From the NCBI RefSeq assembly GCF_900114825.1, contig NZ_FOUI01000015.1, forward strand, positions 19,077 to 83,076: DNA of 64,000 nucleotides. Direction: 5' to 3'. Positions 1-8,536 of the stretch are shown here, piece after piece. The notes under the pieces were generated by a model. The model searched no databases, was not told the DNA's origin, and was given only the letters and a program-made list of their open reading frames with translations. Every line of letters begins with the position of its first letter. Positions within the stretch are counted from its first letter, which is position 1. Both the position numbers and the translations under genes were made by a program. This DNA comes from Halopseudomonas yangmingensis. Lineage in GTDB: Bacteria; Pseudomonadota; Gammaproteobacteria; Pseudomonadales; Pseudomonadaceae.

Positions 1-38
1 CGGGCACACTATACAGTGTTTTTTGGCTACCAGAAGTA

Positions 39-134
39 CTACCTGTAGTATTTGTGAGCCCGGCAGTCCAATTGAGCGCCGCACGGGCACTTCATGCCCT
101 CAATCGGCTCATTACGCAGGCCTTCGCCCGACAT
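39..134 (-). CDS. Possible small Cys-containing protein just downstream of ssrA
   Basis: A 31-codon frame starting at ATG 132-134 encodes a peptide with three cysteines, two of them in the motif KCPCGAQ, and a basic end HKYYR. No ribosome-binding site is convincing and I recognise no family. It lies immediately beyond the tmRNA terminator, at a position where genomic islands often insert in other bacteria, so it could be the edge of an island or simply a chance frame. The window start cuts off the context needed to decide. Confidence 0.15.
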   Translation of the reverse strand: MSGEGLRNEPIEGMKCPCGAQLDCRAHKYYR

Positions 135-153
135 AGACAGTTTTTCGACACTG

Positions 154-194
154 AAAAGAAAAACCCTTGAAAACATCAATGTTTTCAAGGGTTT
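154..194 (-). terminator. Rho-independent terminator of ssrA
   Basis: A perfect 14-bp inverted repeat (161-174 with 181-194, loop ATCAAT) is followed on the minus strand by a T-rich run (TTTTTCTTTT). It starts only four bases after the CCA end of the tmRNA, so it terminates the ssrA transcript and the final 3' end is made by trimming. Confidence 0.9.
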
Positions 195-197
195 GTT

Positions 198-553
198 TGG
201 TGGAGCCGGGGGGATTTGAACCCCCGTCCGCCAGTCCGCCGCTATCGGTTCTACATGCTTAGCCATCTCTACTTAGTTAACTCCGCGCCGCCCGAGTGGC
301 AGGGTGCTTGGAGCGAGCTGCATGAGTTTTAGCCGTTACGTCTGCAGCGAACTTGGCGGCGATCCTGTTCTATATGACAGCCAGATCTTCGGGTTTACAG
401 GCATCCCCTAGAGGCTGCTAGCCGGCTTAAGCGGCTAGGGCGTAGTTGTCGTCGTTGGCAACTATAAAGATGTGGCAGCGGATTTACGAGAACTGTCACC
501 TACTCGGCATGCCCCTCAAGTTTTGTAACCGTCGTCGAATCCAAATCGGCCCC
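198..553 (-). ncRNA. ssrA: tmRNA (10Sa RNA)
   Basis: Transfer-messenger RNA that rescues stalled ribosomes and tags unfinished proteins for proteolysis. On the minus strand it starts GGGGCCGATTTGGATTCGAC, the expected 5' half of the tRNA-like domain, and ends with the T-arm and acceptor stem CCGGCTCCACCA, with CCA encoded. The internal reading frame at 459-427 spells the tag ANDDNYALAA followed by TAA, the tag I know from pseudomonads; the two terminal alanines are the degradation signal for ClpXP-type proteases. The length of 356 nt is normal and it is not a split (two-piece) tmRNA. Its protein partner SmpB is encoded 1.7 kb away on the same strand, with a monooxygenase gene between them. 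Confidence 0.97.
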
Positions 554-582
554 AAATCTTGCTGGTTCAATCGTGAGACCGC

Positions 583-611
583 ATTCTACGTCAGAGGTTC
601 CCGGCTGGCCA
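583..611 (-). promoter_or_regulatory. Possible ssrA promoter
   Basis: TAGAAT at 588-583 on the minus strand is a good -10 box and is followed by a GCGGTC discriminator. The -35 region (around 606-611) is poor. Transcription from here would start near 576 and leave a leader of about 20 nt to be removed by RNase P, as in other bacteria. Confidence 0.4.
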
Positions 612-667
612 GTTGCTTTGACGTTTAACGACTCACGCTACCTTTATGTGGGATGTTTACTGGCATT

Positions 668-2026
668 TCAAGGCCGATTTACTGCTGATGCTGAATAAAA
701 ACGCAGCACGCCGTCGTCGATCGGGCTGTTGCGCATGATGCGCCGGTCCTGCAGGTAGTTCTGGTAGACCTGCCAGGGAATCCGGTCGCCCTGTTTTGGC
801 AGCAGCCCGCTGGCCCGCTGCACATAGCCAGAGGTAAAGCTGAGGAAGGGTTGCTCGCTGACCTCGGAGTCGCGTTCGGCGACCGCTATGGCCATGCCGG
901 TCTGGTCCATGTGTTTCAGCAGCCGGCAGACATAGTCGGCGGTCAGGTCGGCCTTCAGGGTCCAGGACGAGTTGACGTAGCCGAAGGCCATGGCGCAGTT
1001 GGGAATGTCGCTGAGCATCATGCCCTTGTAGGCCATGGTCTGCGCCGGTTCGACAGCCTTGCCGTCGACCCCTAGCCGGATATCGCCGAAGGCGTTCAGT
1101 TGCAGACCGGTGGCGACCACGATGATGTCGGCTGGCAGTGAAGCGCCACTGGCCAGCCGGATGCCGTCGCTGGTGATCCGGTCGATCTGGTCGGTGACCA
1201 CGCTGGCGCGGCCTTCGCGGATATCCTTGAACAGGTCGCCATCCGGCGCCACGCAGATGCGCTGGTCCCAGGGCTGGTATGCCGGGCTGAAGTGGGCCGG
1301 GTTGATGTCGGGGCCGAGTTCGCTGGCGGCCATTTCGATCAGGCGTTTTCTGAACAGGCCGGGGCGTCGGCGGGCCAGCCGGTAATAGAAGATGCCGGTC
1401 AGGATGTTTTTCCAGCGCACCAGGCTGAAGGCGGTGGCGCCACTGCCGATCACCACTACGCGCTTGTCGCGGTAATCCAGTGCTTCGGGCCAGAACTGCG
1501 GGTGCACTATCGGGCCGTTGAAGCCTTCCTCGCCGGGGAAGTGCGGGCGGTAGGCCTGGTCGTAGCTGTAGTAGCCGCTGCACAGGTAAAGAAAGCGGCT
1601 GCGCAGCTGGTAGCGTGCGGGTTGGCCCTGACTGTCGCGGTGACTGATTTCAAGGGTCCAGCAGGCCTCGCTGCTTGACCAGTCGGCGCGTTCGACCCGT
1701 TGGCCAAAGCGGATCTGTTCGCGCAGCTGGTGCTCGTCGGCGGCTTCATTGATATAGGTGCGAATGTCCGGGCCGTCGGCTATCGACTTGTCGTTGGCCC
1801 AGGGTTTGAAGTCGTAGCTGAGGGTGTACATGTCCGAGTCGGAGCGGATGCCGGGGTAGCGGAACAGGTCCCAGGTGCCGCCAATCGCATCGCGCGCCTC
1901 GATGATCAGAAACTGCTTGTCCGGGCACTGCTGGCGCAGGCGGCAGGCGGCACCAATGCCGGACAGGCCGGCGCCGACGATCAGGACATCCAGGGGCTGT
2001 TCGGCATGCGGTTGGGCTGCGCTCAT
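668..2026 (-). CDS. Flavin-containing monooxygenase (Baeyer-Villiger type), probably damaged by an internal in-frame deletion
   Basis: FAD/NADPH-dependent monooxygenase of the Baeyer-Villiger class. The N-terminal FAD site GAGLSGIG lies at residues 18-25 and the class fingerprint FNGPIVHPQFWP at 169-180. The second dinucleotide fold begins with VVVIGSGATAFSLV (190-203) but then jumps directly to RWKNILTG. In relatives that I remember, about 40 residues lie between these two blocks, including the strand and arginine that bind the NADPH phosphate. At 452 residues the protein is shorter than the usual 490 or so. The frame is intact on both sides, so this is an in-frame loss at about base 1418. 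The gene is unlikely to use NADPH normally; it may be a recent pseudogene. There is no sign of an operon partner; smpB follows upstream on the same strand. Confidence 0.85.
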   Translation of the reverse strand: MSAAQPHAEQPLDVLIVGAGLSGIGAACRLRQQCPDKQFLIIEARDAIGGTWDLFRYPGIRSDSDMYTLSYDFKPWANDKSIADGPDIRTYINEAADEHQLREQIRFGQRVERADWSSSEACWTLEISHRDSQGQPARYQLRSRFLYLCSGYYSYDQAYRPHFPGEEGFNGPIVHPQFWPEALDYRDKRVVVIGSGATAFSLVRWKNILTGIFYYRLARRRPGLFRKRLIEMAASELGPDINPAHFSPAYQPWDQRICVAPDGDLFKDIREGRASVVTDQIDRITSDGIRLASGASLPADIIVVATGLQLNAFGDIRLGVDGKAVEPAQTMAYKGMMLSDIPNCAMAFGYVNSSWTLKADLTADYVCRLLKHMDQTGMAIAVAERDSEVSEQPFLSFTSGYVQRASGLLPKQGDRIPWQVYQNYLQDRRIMRNSPIDDGVLRFYSASAVNRP

Positions 2027-2126
2027 CGGCTGTTCTCGTTGTTGTTGGCCTGTTGCTTCAGCACGCTAGGACGTTGTCGCCGGCTTGGCAAGTGTCATCA
2101 GCCGGGTTGATGGGGCGGGTATGCGA

Positions 2127-2153
2127 CAAAAAAATACCCCGCAGAGCGGGGTA
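2127..2153 (-). terminator. Rho-independent terminator downstream of smpB
   Basis: TACCCCGC-AGA-GCGGGGTA (2135-2153) forms an 8-bp stem followed on the minus strand by seven T residues. It fits the end of smpB transcription. The 116 bases between it and the smpB stop codon hold nothing else I can support. Confidence 0.8.
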
Positions 2154-2269
2154 CAGGTTCATTGCTTGCATTGACCAAACCAGAAAGGGGACTGGTGGAG
2201 CTGACCAGTCTGTAAGTTCTGACTGGCGGTCCTATCGATTAGTTCAGCGGCACAGCAAAAAAAGGTGAA

Positions 2270-2752
2270 TCAGCGGTTGCGCTCGCGCACCACGCGCTGT
2301 TTTTCACGCTCCCAGTCACGTTCCTTGAGGGTTTCGCGCTTGTCGAAGTCCTTTTTGCCCTTGACCAGGGCAATCTCGCATTTGACCAGGTGTTTTTTCC
2401 AGTAGAGCGCCAGCGGTACGCAGCTGTAGCCTTTCTGCTGCACGGCGCTGATCAGCTTGTCCAGTTCGCGGGCCTTGAGCAACAGCTTGCGGGTGCGGAT
2501 CGGGTCGGCCACCACATGGGTGCTGGCGCTCAGCAGCGGGCTGATTTGTGCGCCGAACAGAAAGGCTTCGCCGTCCTTGAAGACGATATAGCTGTCGACC
2601 AGCTGGGCCTTGCCGGCACGCAGGCTTTTCACTTCCCAGCCGGTCAGCGACACGCCGGCCTCGAAGCGTTCCTCGATGAAATAGTCGTGTTTGGCCTTCT
2701 TGTTCAGCGCTATGGTGCCGCCGCTGGCCTGTGCGTTCTTTTGCTTGCTCAT
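2270..2752 (-). CDS. smpB: SsrA-binding protein SmpB
   Basis: Small basic protein that binds the tRNA-like domain of tmRNA and delivers it to stalled ribosomes. The start at ATG 2750-2752 gives 160 residues, the normal length; a much longer open frame upstream has no family support. Features seen: the core [19 protein letters not shown], the GWEVKSLR segment, and the lysine/arginine-rich C-terminal tail ([20 protein letters not shown]...) that enters the mRNA channel in place of a codon-anticodon helix. The gene is divergent from the downstream transporter gene and ends before a strong terminator. Confidence 0.97.
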   Translation of the reverse strand: MSKQKNAQASGGTIALNKKAKHDYFIEERFEAGVSLTGWEVKSLRAGKAQLVDSYIVFKDGEAFLFGAQISPLLSASTHVVADPIRTRKLLLKARELDKLISAVQQKGYSCVPLALYWKKHLVKCEIALVKGKKDFDKRETLKERDWEREKQRVVRERNR

Positions 2753-2863
2753 AGGCGGCGCATTATAGGCGCTTGTGCGGCGTCCGGCTATCGGTCCGAC
2801 CTTGTCCTGCCGGTATGGAATCCGCACAATGCCCTCCTTTTTTCTTCTGGACGGTGAAACAGC

Positions 2864-4267
2864 ATGGCCAATGACAGTGTTTCCATTCACGGTATCTGGG
2901 CCAGTCGCTGGATTTTTATACTGGCGGCGACTGGCTCGGCGGTCGGGCTGGGTAATATCTGGAAATTCCCCTATATGGCCGGTGTTTATGGGGGCGGCGC
3001 CTTTGTGCTGGTCTACCTGATATGCATTGCGATGATAGGCGTGCCGATCATGCTGGCAGAGACCGTGATAGGTCGTAGAGGACGGCAGAGCCCGGTAAAT
3101 GCCATGCGCAGCCTGGCGCTGCAATCGGGTGCTTCTCCGCGCTGGTCGCTGGCGGCACTGATGGGTATGGTCACCGGCCTGCTGATTCTGTCGTTTTACA
3201 GTGTGGTGGCCGGCTGGTCGCTGGATTACATCATCGGCATGGGGCGAGGCGAATTTGCCGGAATTGATGGTGCCGGGGCTGGCGCACGTTTTGGCGCGCT
3301 GACCGCCGACCCATGGCGTCTTACCTTGTGGCATTCACTGTTTCTGCTGGTGACGGCCTTTATCATTGCCCGCGGTGTGGTTGCCGGGCTGGAGCGCAGC
3401 CTGCGCATCATGATGCCGATGCTGTTTGTGTTGCTGTTGGTGCTGCTGGGGTATTCGCTGACTACCGGGCATTTTGGTGACGGACTGAAGTTCCTGTTCC
3501 ATTTTGATCTGGCCGAAGTGCCGGACGGTATTCTGGCTGCAATGGGGCATGCATTTTTTACCCTGAGCGTCGGTGTGGGTTCGATCATGGTGTTTGGTGC
3601 CTACATGCCGAAGAAGTCCTCGATCGGGGCTACGGTAATGACCGTGGGACTTCTCGATACCGTGGTGGCGCTGACCGCTGGCATGGCGCTGTTTCCTATT
3701 GTCTTTGCCGCAGGACTTGAGCCTGGCGGTGGGCCGGGATTGATGTTCGTCACCCTGCCGATTGCCTTTGGCAATATCGCTCTGGGTCAGCTATTCGGTT
3801 TGTTGTTCTTTATTCTGGTGGCGGTTGCCGCCTGGAGTTCGGCCATTTCCATGCTCGAGCCCGCAGTGGCCTACTGGGTTGAGCGCAGTGGTCGCAGCCG
3901 GGCTCTGGTTACCGGCGTTATTGCGGCACTGTGTTGGGTGGTCGGTATGGGTACGGTGCTGTCATTCAATGTGTTGGCCGACGCGCGGTTCTTTGTCAGC
4001 GACGCAGATGGCTGGCATCTTTTCCGCTGGACCACCGAGGGCGGCAAGACCCTGTTCGACAGCATCGATTATCTGACCAGCCGCATCATGCTGCCGCTGG
4101 GCGGGTTGTTGTTTGCGGTCTTTGCCGGCTGGGTGATGGGGCGTGACGTGGTGCGCGCCGAATTGTCCCTGCGGCATCCCTGGATGTTTCCGGTAATATA
4201 TTGGCTGTTACGTGTGGTGGCGCCGGTGGGCGTGACCATTGTGTTTGTTGCCGAGCTGCTCAAGTGA
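2864..4267 (+). CDS. Sodium-dependent transporter of the neurotransmitter:sodium symporter family
   Basis: Inner-membrane secondary transporter of 467 residues with about eleven hydrophobic helices. The family signature [14 protein letters not shown] sits at residues 24-37, in the unwound first helix that binds sodium and substrate in LeuT-like proteins. Bacterial members move amino acids or related amines, but the substrate cannot be told from sequence. It starts with ATG 2864 and is followed by ratA after only seven bases, so the two may be cotranscribed. No periplasmic binding protein or catabolic gene is nearby to suggest a substrate. Confidence 0.92.
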   Translation: MANDSVSIHGIWASRWIFILAATGSAVGLGNIWKFPYMAGVYGGGAFVLVYLICIAMIGVPIMLAETVIGRRGRQSPVNAMRSLALQSGASPRWSLAALMGMVTGLLILSFYSVVAGWSLDYIIGMGRGEFAGIDGAGAGARFGALTADPWRLTLWHSLFLLVTAFIIARGVVAGLERSLRIMMPMLFVLLLVLLGYSLTTGHFGDGLKFLFHFDLAEVPDGILAAMGHAFFTLSVGVGSIMVFGAYMPKKSSIGATVMTVGLLDTVVALTAGMALFPIVFAAGLEPGGGPGLMFVTLPIAFGNIALGQLFGLLFFILVAVAAWSSAISMLEPAVAYWVERSGRSRALVTGVIAALCWVVGMGTVLSFNVLADARFFVSDADGWHLFRWTTEGGKTLFDSIDYLTSRIMLPLGGLLFAVFAGWVMGRDVVRAELSLRHPWMFPVIYWLLRVVAPVGVTIVFVAELLK

Positions 4268-4274
4268 TTGCCGT

Positions 4275-4709
4275 ATGACCCATATCCAGCGTTCCGCCTT
4301 GTTGCCCTATACAGCCCAGCGCTTGTTCGATCTGGTCAACCGTGTCGAGCATTATCCGCAGTTTCTTCCCTGGTGCTCTTCAGCGCAGGTGCTTGACGAA
4401 ACCGAGCAGGAAATGCGAGCGCAGTTGACTGTGGCCAAGGCGGGGGTAAGCCAGTCATTTGTCACTCGCAATCAGCTGATACCCGGTCAGCGCATCGAAA
4501 TGCGTCTGGAGCAGGGCCCCTTTACCGAGTTGCATGGTATCTGGGAGTTTCGTGCACTTGGCGAACATGCCTGCAAGATCAGTCTGGATCTGCACTTCAA
4601 TTACGCTGGGCCGGTGGTCAAGGCTACGCTGGGGCCATTGTTCAATCAGGCTGCCAACAGCATGGTCGAGGCGTTCTGCCAACGCGCCAAGGAGATATAT
4701 GGTGGCTGA
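4275..4709 (+). CDS. ratA: RatA, START/coenzyme Q-binding family protein
   Basis: Protein of 144 residues of the START/polyketide cyclase fold. In E. coli RatA was described as a ribosome-association toxin, while the same family (Coq10-like) is linked to ubiquinone function; the sequence does not choose between these roles. The N-terminus RSALLPYTAQRLFDLVNRVEHYPQFLPWC is the typical family start, and FNYAGPVVKATLGPLFNQAA the typical C-terminal helix region. ATG 4275 was chosen because it aligns with that start. The gene overlaps rnfH by 11 bases, a pairing conserved in gammaproteobacteria. Confidence 0.93.
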   Translation: MTHIQRSALLPYTAQRLFDLVNRVEHYPQFLPWCSSAQVLDETEQEMRAQLTVAKAGVSQSFVTRNQLIPGQRIEMRLEQGPFTELHGIWEFRALGEHACKISLDLHFNYAGPVVKATLGPLFNQAANSMVEAFCQRAKEIYGG

Positions 4710-5013
4710 GCACAGCATTGTGGTGGAGGTGGCCTACGCGCTGCCTGATAAGCAACGCATCATCGCCGTCGCGGTGCCGCAGGGCACCAGCATGCTTGAG
4801 GCGGCCAGGTTGTCGGGGATAGTCAACGAGTTTCCGGGGCTGGATCTGGATGCCAGTTCGATGGGGATTTTTGGCAAGTCGGTGGCGAAGCCGGCGGAGC
4901 GGGTTCTTCAGGCGGGTGAGCGGGTGGAAATTTACCGGCCTCTGCTGGCCGATCCGAAGGAAGTGCGCAAGCAGCGTGCCGCCAGAGCAAAGGCAGAGGA
5001 ACAGGCCGGCTGA
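4699..5013 (+). CDS. rnfH: RnfH family ubiquitin-like protein
   Basis: A 104-residue protein of the RnfH/UPF0125 family with a beta-grasp fold. Its exact function is not settled; it is named after the Rnf electron-transport operon but nearly always sits next to ratA, as here. The conserved motif GIFGKSVAKPAERVLQAGERVEIYRPL is present, followed by the charged tail DPKEVRKQRAARAK. ATG 4699 is preceded by AAGGAG at the end of ratA, so translation is probably coupled. Confidence 0.93.
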   Translation: MVAEHSIVVEVAYALPDKQRIIAVAVPQGTSMLEAARLSGIVNEFPGLDLDASSMGIFGKSVAKPAERVLQAGERVEIYRPLLADPKEVRKQRAARAKAEEQAG

Positions 5014-5037
5014 ATGGTCAGTCGGCCCTTGATCTGG

Positions 5038-5478
5038 TCAGTTGTCGCCAGTTTGCAGCGGCGCACCAAGGTCTACCGGAAAGCTCTCGCTGGATGAAGA
5101 GGCGGGGAGCTGGCCACCCATGATGGCTTCATCGCGACTGGTACCGGGCACGAAGTCACCACTCAGGCCGGCAAGACGGTCATTCTCGAAGAACAACGAA
5201 ATGCGCTCCTGGGTGCGTGTACTGTGTCCGGCCTGCAGGCTGTACAGGTAGTCCCAGCGATTCGGGTGCAGTGTGTCCTGAATAAGCGGGCTACCCATGA
5301 TAAAGCGTACCTGGCGGGTGGTCATGCCGGGCCGCAACTGGTCAACCATGTCCTGGGTAATCACGTTGCCCTGTTGTACGTCGATCTTGTAGACGCCGGG
5401 AAAGCCGCAGCCGCCCAGCGACAGGGCCGCAGTGCAAAGGATAGCGAGAATGATTCGGTTCGGGCTTTTTACTGTCAC
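5038..5478 (-). CDS. bamE: Outer membrane assembly lipoprotein BamE (OmlA/SmpA)
   Basis: Small lipoprotein of the BAM complex that inserts beta-barrel proteins into the outer membrane. Residues 1-24 form a lipoprotein signal ending LGGC, with Cys24 the expected acylation site. The core motif [20 protein letters not shown] and WDYLY follow. The length is 146 residues; the Ser-rich tail after residue 125 is typically variable. It is divergent from fur, the two starts being 91 bases apart, an arrangement known in Pseudomonas. Confidence 0.96.
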   Translation of the reverse strand: MTVKSPNRIILAILCTAALSLGGCGFPGVYKIDVQQGNVITQDMVDQLRPGMTTRQVRFIMGSPLIQDTLHPNRWDYLYSLQAGHSTRTQERISLFFENDRLAGLSGDFVPGTSRDEAIMGGQLPASSSSESFPVDLGAPLQTGDN

Positions 5479-5569
5479 GTGGTATCATCCACAGTCGTGT
5501 TAGGGCTGAATGGCCCTGAATCATACCCGACAGATCCCGCCCTGCGAAGCGCTGAACGAGAAACTGCCC

Positions 5570-5977
5570 ATGCTTGAAAATCAGGAACTCCGCAAAGTTG
5601 GCCTCAAGGTCACCCTGCCACGGGTGAAGATACTGCAGATGCTCGACAACTCCGAAGAGCGTCACATGAGTGCCGAGGATGTCTACAAGGCATTGATGGA
5701 GGCCGGTGACGATGTTGGTCTGGCTACCGTGTATCGGGTGCTGACCCAGTTCGAGCAGGCCGGTCTGGTTGTAAGGCACAACTTTGATGGCGGTCATGCG
5801 GTTTTCGAGCTGGCGGATGGTGATCATCACGACCATATGGTCTGCGTCGATTCCGGTGAGGTTATCGAGTTCTTTGATCCGGAGATCGAGCGCCGCCAGC
5901 GGGAAATCGTCAAGGAGCATGGCTTCGAGCTGGTTGACCACAACCTGGTGCTTTACGTGAAGAAAAAGGGCTCCTGA
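5570..5977 (+). CDS. fur: Ferric uptake regulator Fur
   Basis: Iron-responsive repressor of 135 residues that binds AT-rich boxes as an Fe(II)-loaded dimer. The winged-helix region with VGLATVYRVLTQFEQAGLV lies at about residues 49-67 and the metal-site stretch HHDHMVC at 86-92. There is a single cysteine (Cys92), so the CxxC structural zinc site of enterobacterial Fur is absent; this is normal for pseudomonads. ATG 5570 gives the typical N-terminus MLENQELRKVGLKVTLPR. A likely target is visible in the same window: the box over the PrrF-type RNA promoter near 52290. Confidence 0.97.
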   Translation: MLENQELRKVGLKVTLPRVKILQMLDNSEERHMSAEDVYKALMEAGDDVGLATVYRVLTQFEQAGLVVRHNFDGGHAVFELADGDHHDHMVCVDSGEVIEFFDPEIERRQREIVKEHGFELVDHNLVLYVKKKGS

Positions 5978-5994
5978 GCCCGGTTGGCCGAACC

Positions 5995-6020
5995 GTCATT
6001 CCCGCTTTCGCGGGGATGAC
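5995..6020. repeat. Short palindromic repeat between fur and recN
   Basis: GTCATTCCCGC-TTTC-GCGGGGATGAC is an almost perfect 11-bp inverted repeat placed between the convergent genes fur and recN. The sequence resembles a palindrome family dispersed in many gammaproteobacterial genomes (GTCATTCCCGC type). It may serve as a bidirectional terminator, although there is no T run. Confidence 0.6.
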
Positions 6021-6050
6021 ATGGATCAGGGACGAGTACTGGCTCTGCGC

Positions 6051-7724
6051 TCAGGCGCTGACAGCCAGCAGCTTGCGGGCGTGCGCCAGTGATTCCTCGG
6101 TCAGGTCGATGCCGCCAAGCATGCGTGCCACTTCCTTGATCCGGCCATCGGTGTCGAGTTTGTCTATACAGGTACGCGTGCTGTTCTTATCTTGCTCCTT
6201 GCGCACGAACAGGTGCTGATGCCCCTGTGCAGCAACCTGCGGCAGGTGGGTCACGGTGATTACCTGGCCGCGATTGCCCAGGCGCCGCAGCAGTTGCCCG
6301 ACAATCTCGGCGGTGGGGCCGCCGATACCTACATCCACTTCATCGAACACCAGGCTGGGTACCCGTGAGGTCTGTGCGGTAATTACCTGGATGCCCAGGC
6401 TGATACGTGACAATTCGCCACCGGACGCCACCTTGGCCAAGGGTTTGGCGGGTTGGCCGGGGTTGGCGCTGACCATGAATTCCACGGACTCCAGGCCCTG
6501 CGGCGGATGGTTATCGGCAGCCAGTTCCTGCAGGCTGATTTCGATGCGCCCGCCGGGCATGCCGAGACGCTGGATTTCCTCGGTGACCGCCGCCGCCAGG
6601 CGTGCGGCGGCCTCGCTGCGAATGCCGGACAGCTGCTGAGCTAACTGTTGGTAGTGCTGACGGTAGGCGGCCAGTTCCTCGCCAAGGCGTTCAATATCGG
6701 CATCCTGCTGTTGCAGGCTGTCGAGTTCGTCGAGCATCTGCTGTTGCAGGGCGGCTAGCTGTTGCGGTTGTATCCGGTGCTTGCGCGCCAGTTCGTAAAT
6801 GCTGCCGAGACGTTCCTCGACCTGCTGCTGGCGTTGTGGGTCGGCCTCGAAGTGGTCGAGGTAACGACTCAGCTCGCCAACTGCTTCCTCTACCTGGATT
6901 TGCGCACTGGCCAGCAGGGCATGGGCCTCACCAAGGTGGCGGCTGTGTTCCGCCAGTGCGGTGAGTCGGCCGAGGCTGGCGTTGAGCGCCTGCAGTACGC
7001 TGCCGCTGTCGCTTTCGCGGCACAGGTCGATGACCTGCTGGCAGTTGTGCACTATCTGTTCGGCATTTGCCAGTTGTCGCTGTTCGGACTCCAGACTGTC
7101 CAGCTCACCGTCCTGCAGGGCCAGGTTGTCCAGCTCTTCCAGCTGGTAGCTGAGCAGTTGCTGGCGCGCCTGTTGCTCGTCACCCAGGGTGCTGGCGCGT
7201 TGCAGGGCCTGTTCGGTCTGCCGGCAGCGTTGCGCGGCCAGTTGCACCTGGCGGGCCAATTCCACCGCACCGGCGTATTCATCCAGCAGGCGGCGGTGGG
7301 TATCGGTTTTCAGCAGCGACTGGTGTTCATGCTGGCTGTGGATGTCGATCAGTAGTTCGCCCAAGGCCTTGAGGTCCTGCTGCGGGCAAGGGCTGCCATT
7401 GATGTAGCCGCGCGAGCGTCCCTCTGCGGTGATTACCCGGCGCAGGATCACCTGCTGCTGGTCAGTATCAAGATCGCGCTCGGCAAGCCATTGCTGCGCT
7501 TCCGGGATCTGCCGTACATCGAAGGTGGCAAGAATGTCCGCCTTGTCTGCGCCGGGGCGTACGGCGCCGCTGTCGGCACGGTCACCCAGGGTCAGCGCCA
7601 GGGCATCCAGCATGATTGATTTGCCGGCGCCGGTTTCACCGCTGATGACTGTCATGCCGCTGCTCAACTCGATATCCAGATGGTCGACGATGGCGTAATT
7701 GTTGACCGCAAGGTGTATCAGCAT
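6051..7724 (-). CDS. recN: DNA repair protein RecN
   Basis: SMC-like ATPase acting in recombinational repair of double-strand breaks. The start at ATG 7722-7724 gives 557 residues, the normal length. The Walker A motif GETGAGKS is at residues 29-36; a long glutamine-rich coiled coil fills the middle; the C-terminal signature SGGELSRISLGIQV and Walker B LVFDEVDVGIGG complete the ATPase head. Convergent with fur and divergent from grpE. No LexA box is obvious in the 75-base upstream stretch that I checked by eye. Confidence 0.97.
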   Translation of the reverse strand: MLIHLAVNNYAIVDHLDIELSSGMTVISGETGAGKSIMLDALALTLGDRADSGAVRPGADKADILATFDVRQIPEAQQWLAERDLDTDQQQVILRRVITAEGRSRGYINGSPCPQQDLKALGELLIDIHSQHEHQSLLKTDTHRRLLDEYAGAVELARQVQLAAQRCRQTEQALQRASTLGDEQQARQQLLSYQLEELDNLALQDGELDSLESEQRQLANAEQIVHNCQQVIDLCRESDSGSVLQALNASLGRLTALAEHSRHLGEAHALLASAQIQVEEAVGELSRYLDHFEADPQRQQQVEERLGSIYELARKHRIQPQQLAALQQQMLDELDSLQQQDADIERLGEELAAYRQHYQQLAQQLSGIRSEAAARLAAAVTEEIQRLGMPGGRIEISLQELAADNHPPQGLESVEFMVSANPGQPAKPLAKVASGGELSRISLGIQVITAQTSRVPSLVFDEVDVGIGGPTAEIVGQLLRRLGNRGQVITVTHLPQVAAQGHQHLFVRKEQDKNSTRTCIDKLDTDGRIKEVARMLGGIDLTEESLAHARKLLAVSA

Positions 7725-7799
7725 GGCCAGCTCCCGGTAGGCTTTGTCTGGCTTTTTATACAGTAGTTGCAGGTTGTCGACAAGTCCGCTCGACAAACC

Positions 7800-7828
7800 C
7801 TTGAAGCTGTCCGCATCGTCCCCATATA
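7800..7828 (+). promoter_or_regulatory. Sigma-32 (RpoH) type heat-shock promoter for grpE
   Basis: CTTGAA (7800-7805), a 14-base spacer and CCCCATATA (7820-7828) match the sigma-32 consensus CTTGAA-N13-15-CCCCATNTA very closely. Transcription would start about 60 bases before the grpE ATG. Confidence 0.8.
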
Positions 7829-7893
7829 CAGCCGCATTGCTGCGGGTTATGTCCGCAGATCGGTGGATTGACAGGTTTTTACAGGAGCACAGC

Positions 7894-8451
7894 ATGACCG
7901 ACGAGATGAACAGCGATCAGCAGCCTGAAGGGCTGGACGCTGCCACACACACGCCCGAGCTGGACCGCATTGCCGAGCTGGAGGCGCAGTTGGACGAGGC
8001 GCGTAATCAAGCGCTGCGTGCCGCCGCCGAGATGCAGAATGTGCGTCGGCGTGCCGAGCAGGATGTGGAGAAGGCGCACAAGTTTGCCCTGGAGCGTTTT
8101 GCCGGTGACCTGTTGCCGGTCCTCGACAGTCTGGAGCGCGGTATCGAGTTGTCGAATCCGAACGATCCAGCCCTGCGTTCGATGCACGAAGGCATGGAGC
8201 TGACCCTGAAAATGTTCCTCGATACCCTGTCGCGCTTTAGTGTGGCTGAAGTGAGTCCGCACGGTGAGCCCTTCAACCCGGAGCTGCATCAGGCAATGGC
8301 CATGGAGGAGAACCCGGCTTGTGAGCCGAACACCGTGCTTAAGGTGTTCCAGAAAGGTTACACGCTCAGTGGTCGGCTGTTACGCCCGGCCATGGTGGTG
8401 GTCAGCAAGGCGCCCAGCGCGCCGGCACCCCACATTGACGAGCAGGCTTGA
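7894..8451 (+). CDS. grpE: Nucleotide exchange factor GrpE
   Basis: Releases ADP from DnaK to drive the chaperone cycle; cytoplasmic, dimeric. ATG 7894 with the RBS CAGGAG gives 185 residues. A disordered acidic N-terminus is followed by a long helix ([28 protein letters not shown]...) and the beta domain containing [15 protein letters not shown] and [28 protein letters not shown]. It heads the grpE-dnaK-dnaJ heat-shock cluster and has its own RpoH-type promoter. Confidence 0.97.
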   Translation: MTDEMNSDQQPEGLDAATHTPELDRIAELEAQLDEARNQALRAAAEMQNVRRRAEQDVEKAHKFALERFAGDLLPVLDSLERGIELSNPNDPALRSMHEGMELTLKMFLDTLSRFSVAEVSPHGEPFNPELHQAMAMEENPACEPNTVLKVFQKGYTLSGRLLRPAMVVVSKAPSAPAPHIDEQA

Positions 8452-8473
8452 AATTGTTTTGAACGCCCCCATT
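8447..8473 (+). promoter_or_regulatory. Sigma-32 (RpoH) type promoter for dnaK
   Basis: CTTGAAA (8447-8453) and CCCCATT (8467-8473) with 14 bases between CTTGAA and CCCCAT. The -35 element overlaps the grpE stop codon. The spacing is identical to that of the grpE promoter. Confidence 0.75.
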
Positions 8474-8536
8474 CAGTGGGCATGACAGATTGAACCCGGC
8501 CGCCGGGCGCGGCACTCAGCTTCGGAGAGAACACAG

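Noticed and set aside
446..628. 60-codon frame over the tmRNA 5' half
   Set aside because: It lies inside the structured tmRNA on the opposite strand.
657..1583. 308-codon alternative frame over the monooxygenase gene
   Set aside because: Arg/Pro-rich shadow in the same strand; the FAD and fingerprint motifs are in the other frame.
2270..3334. Extended 354-residue SmpB
   Set aside because: The extra N-terminal 194 residues overlap the divergent transporter gene and have no SmpB homology; ATG 2750-2752 gives the normal protein.
4275..5013. RatA-RnfH as a classic toxin-antitoxin pair
   Set aside because: The two genes are conserved core neighbours in gammaproteobacteria, and RatA belongs to the START/Coq10 family; the sequence gives no ground for a selfish addiction module.
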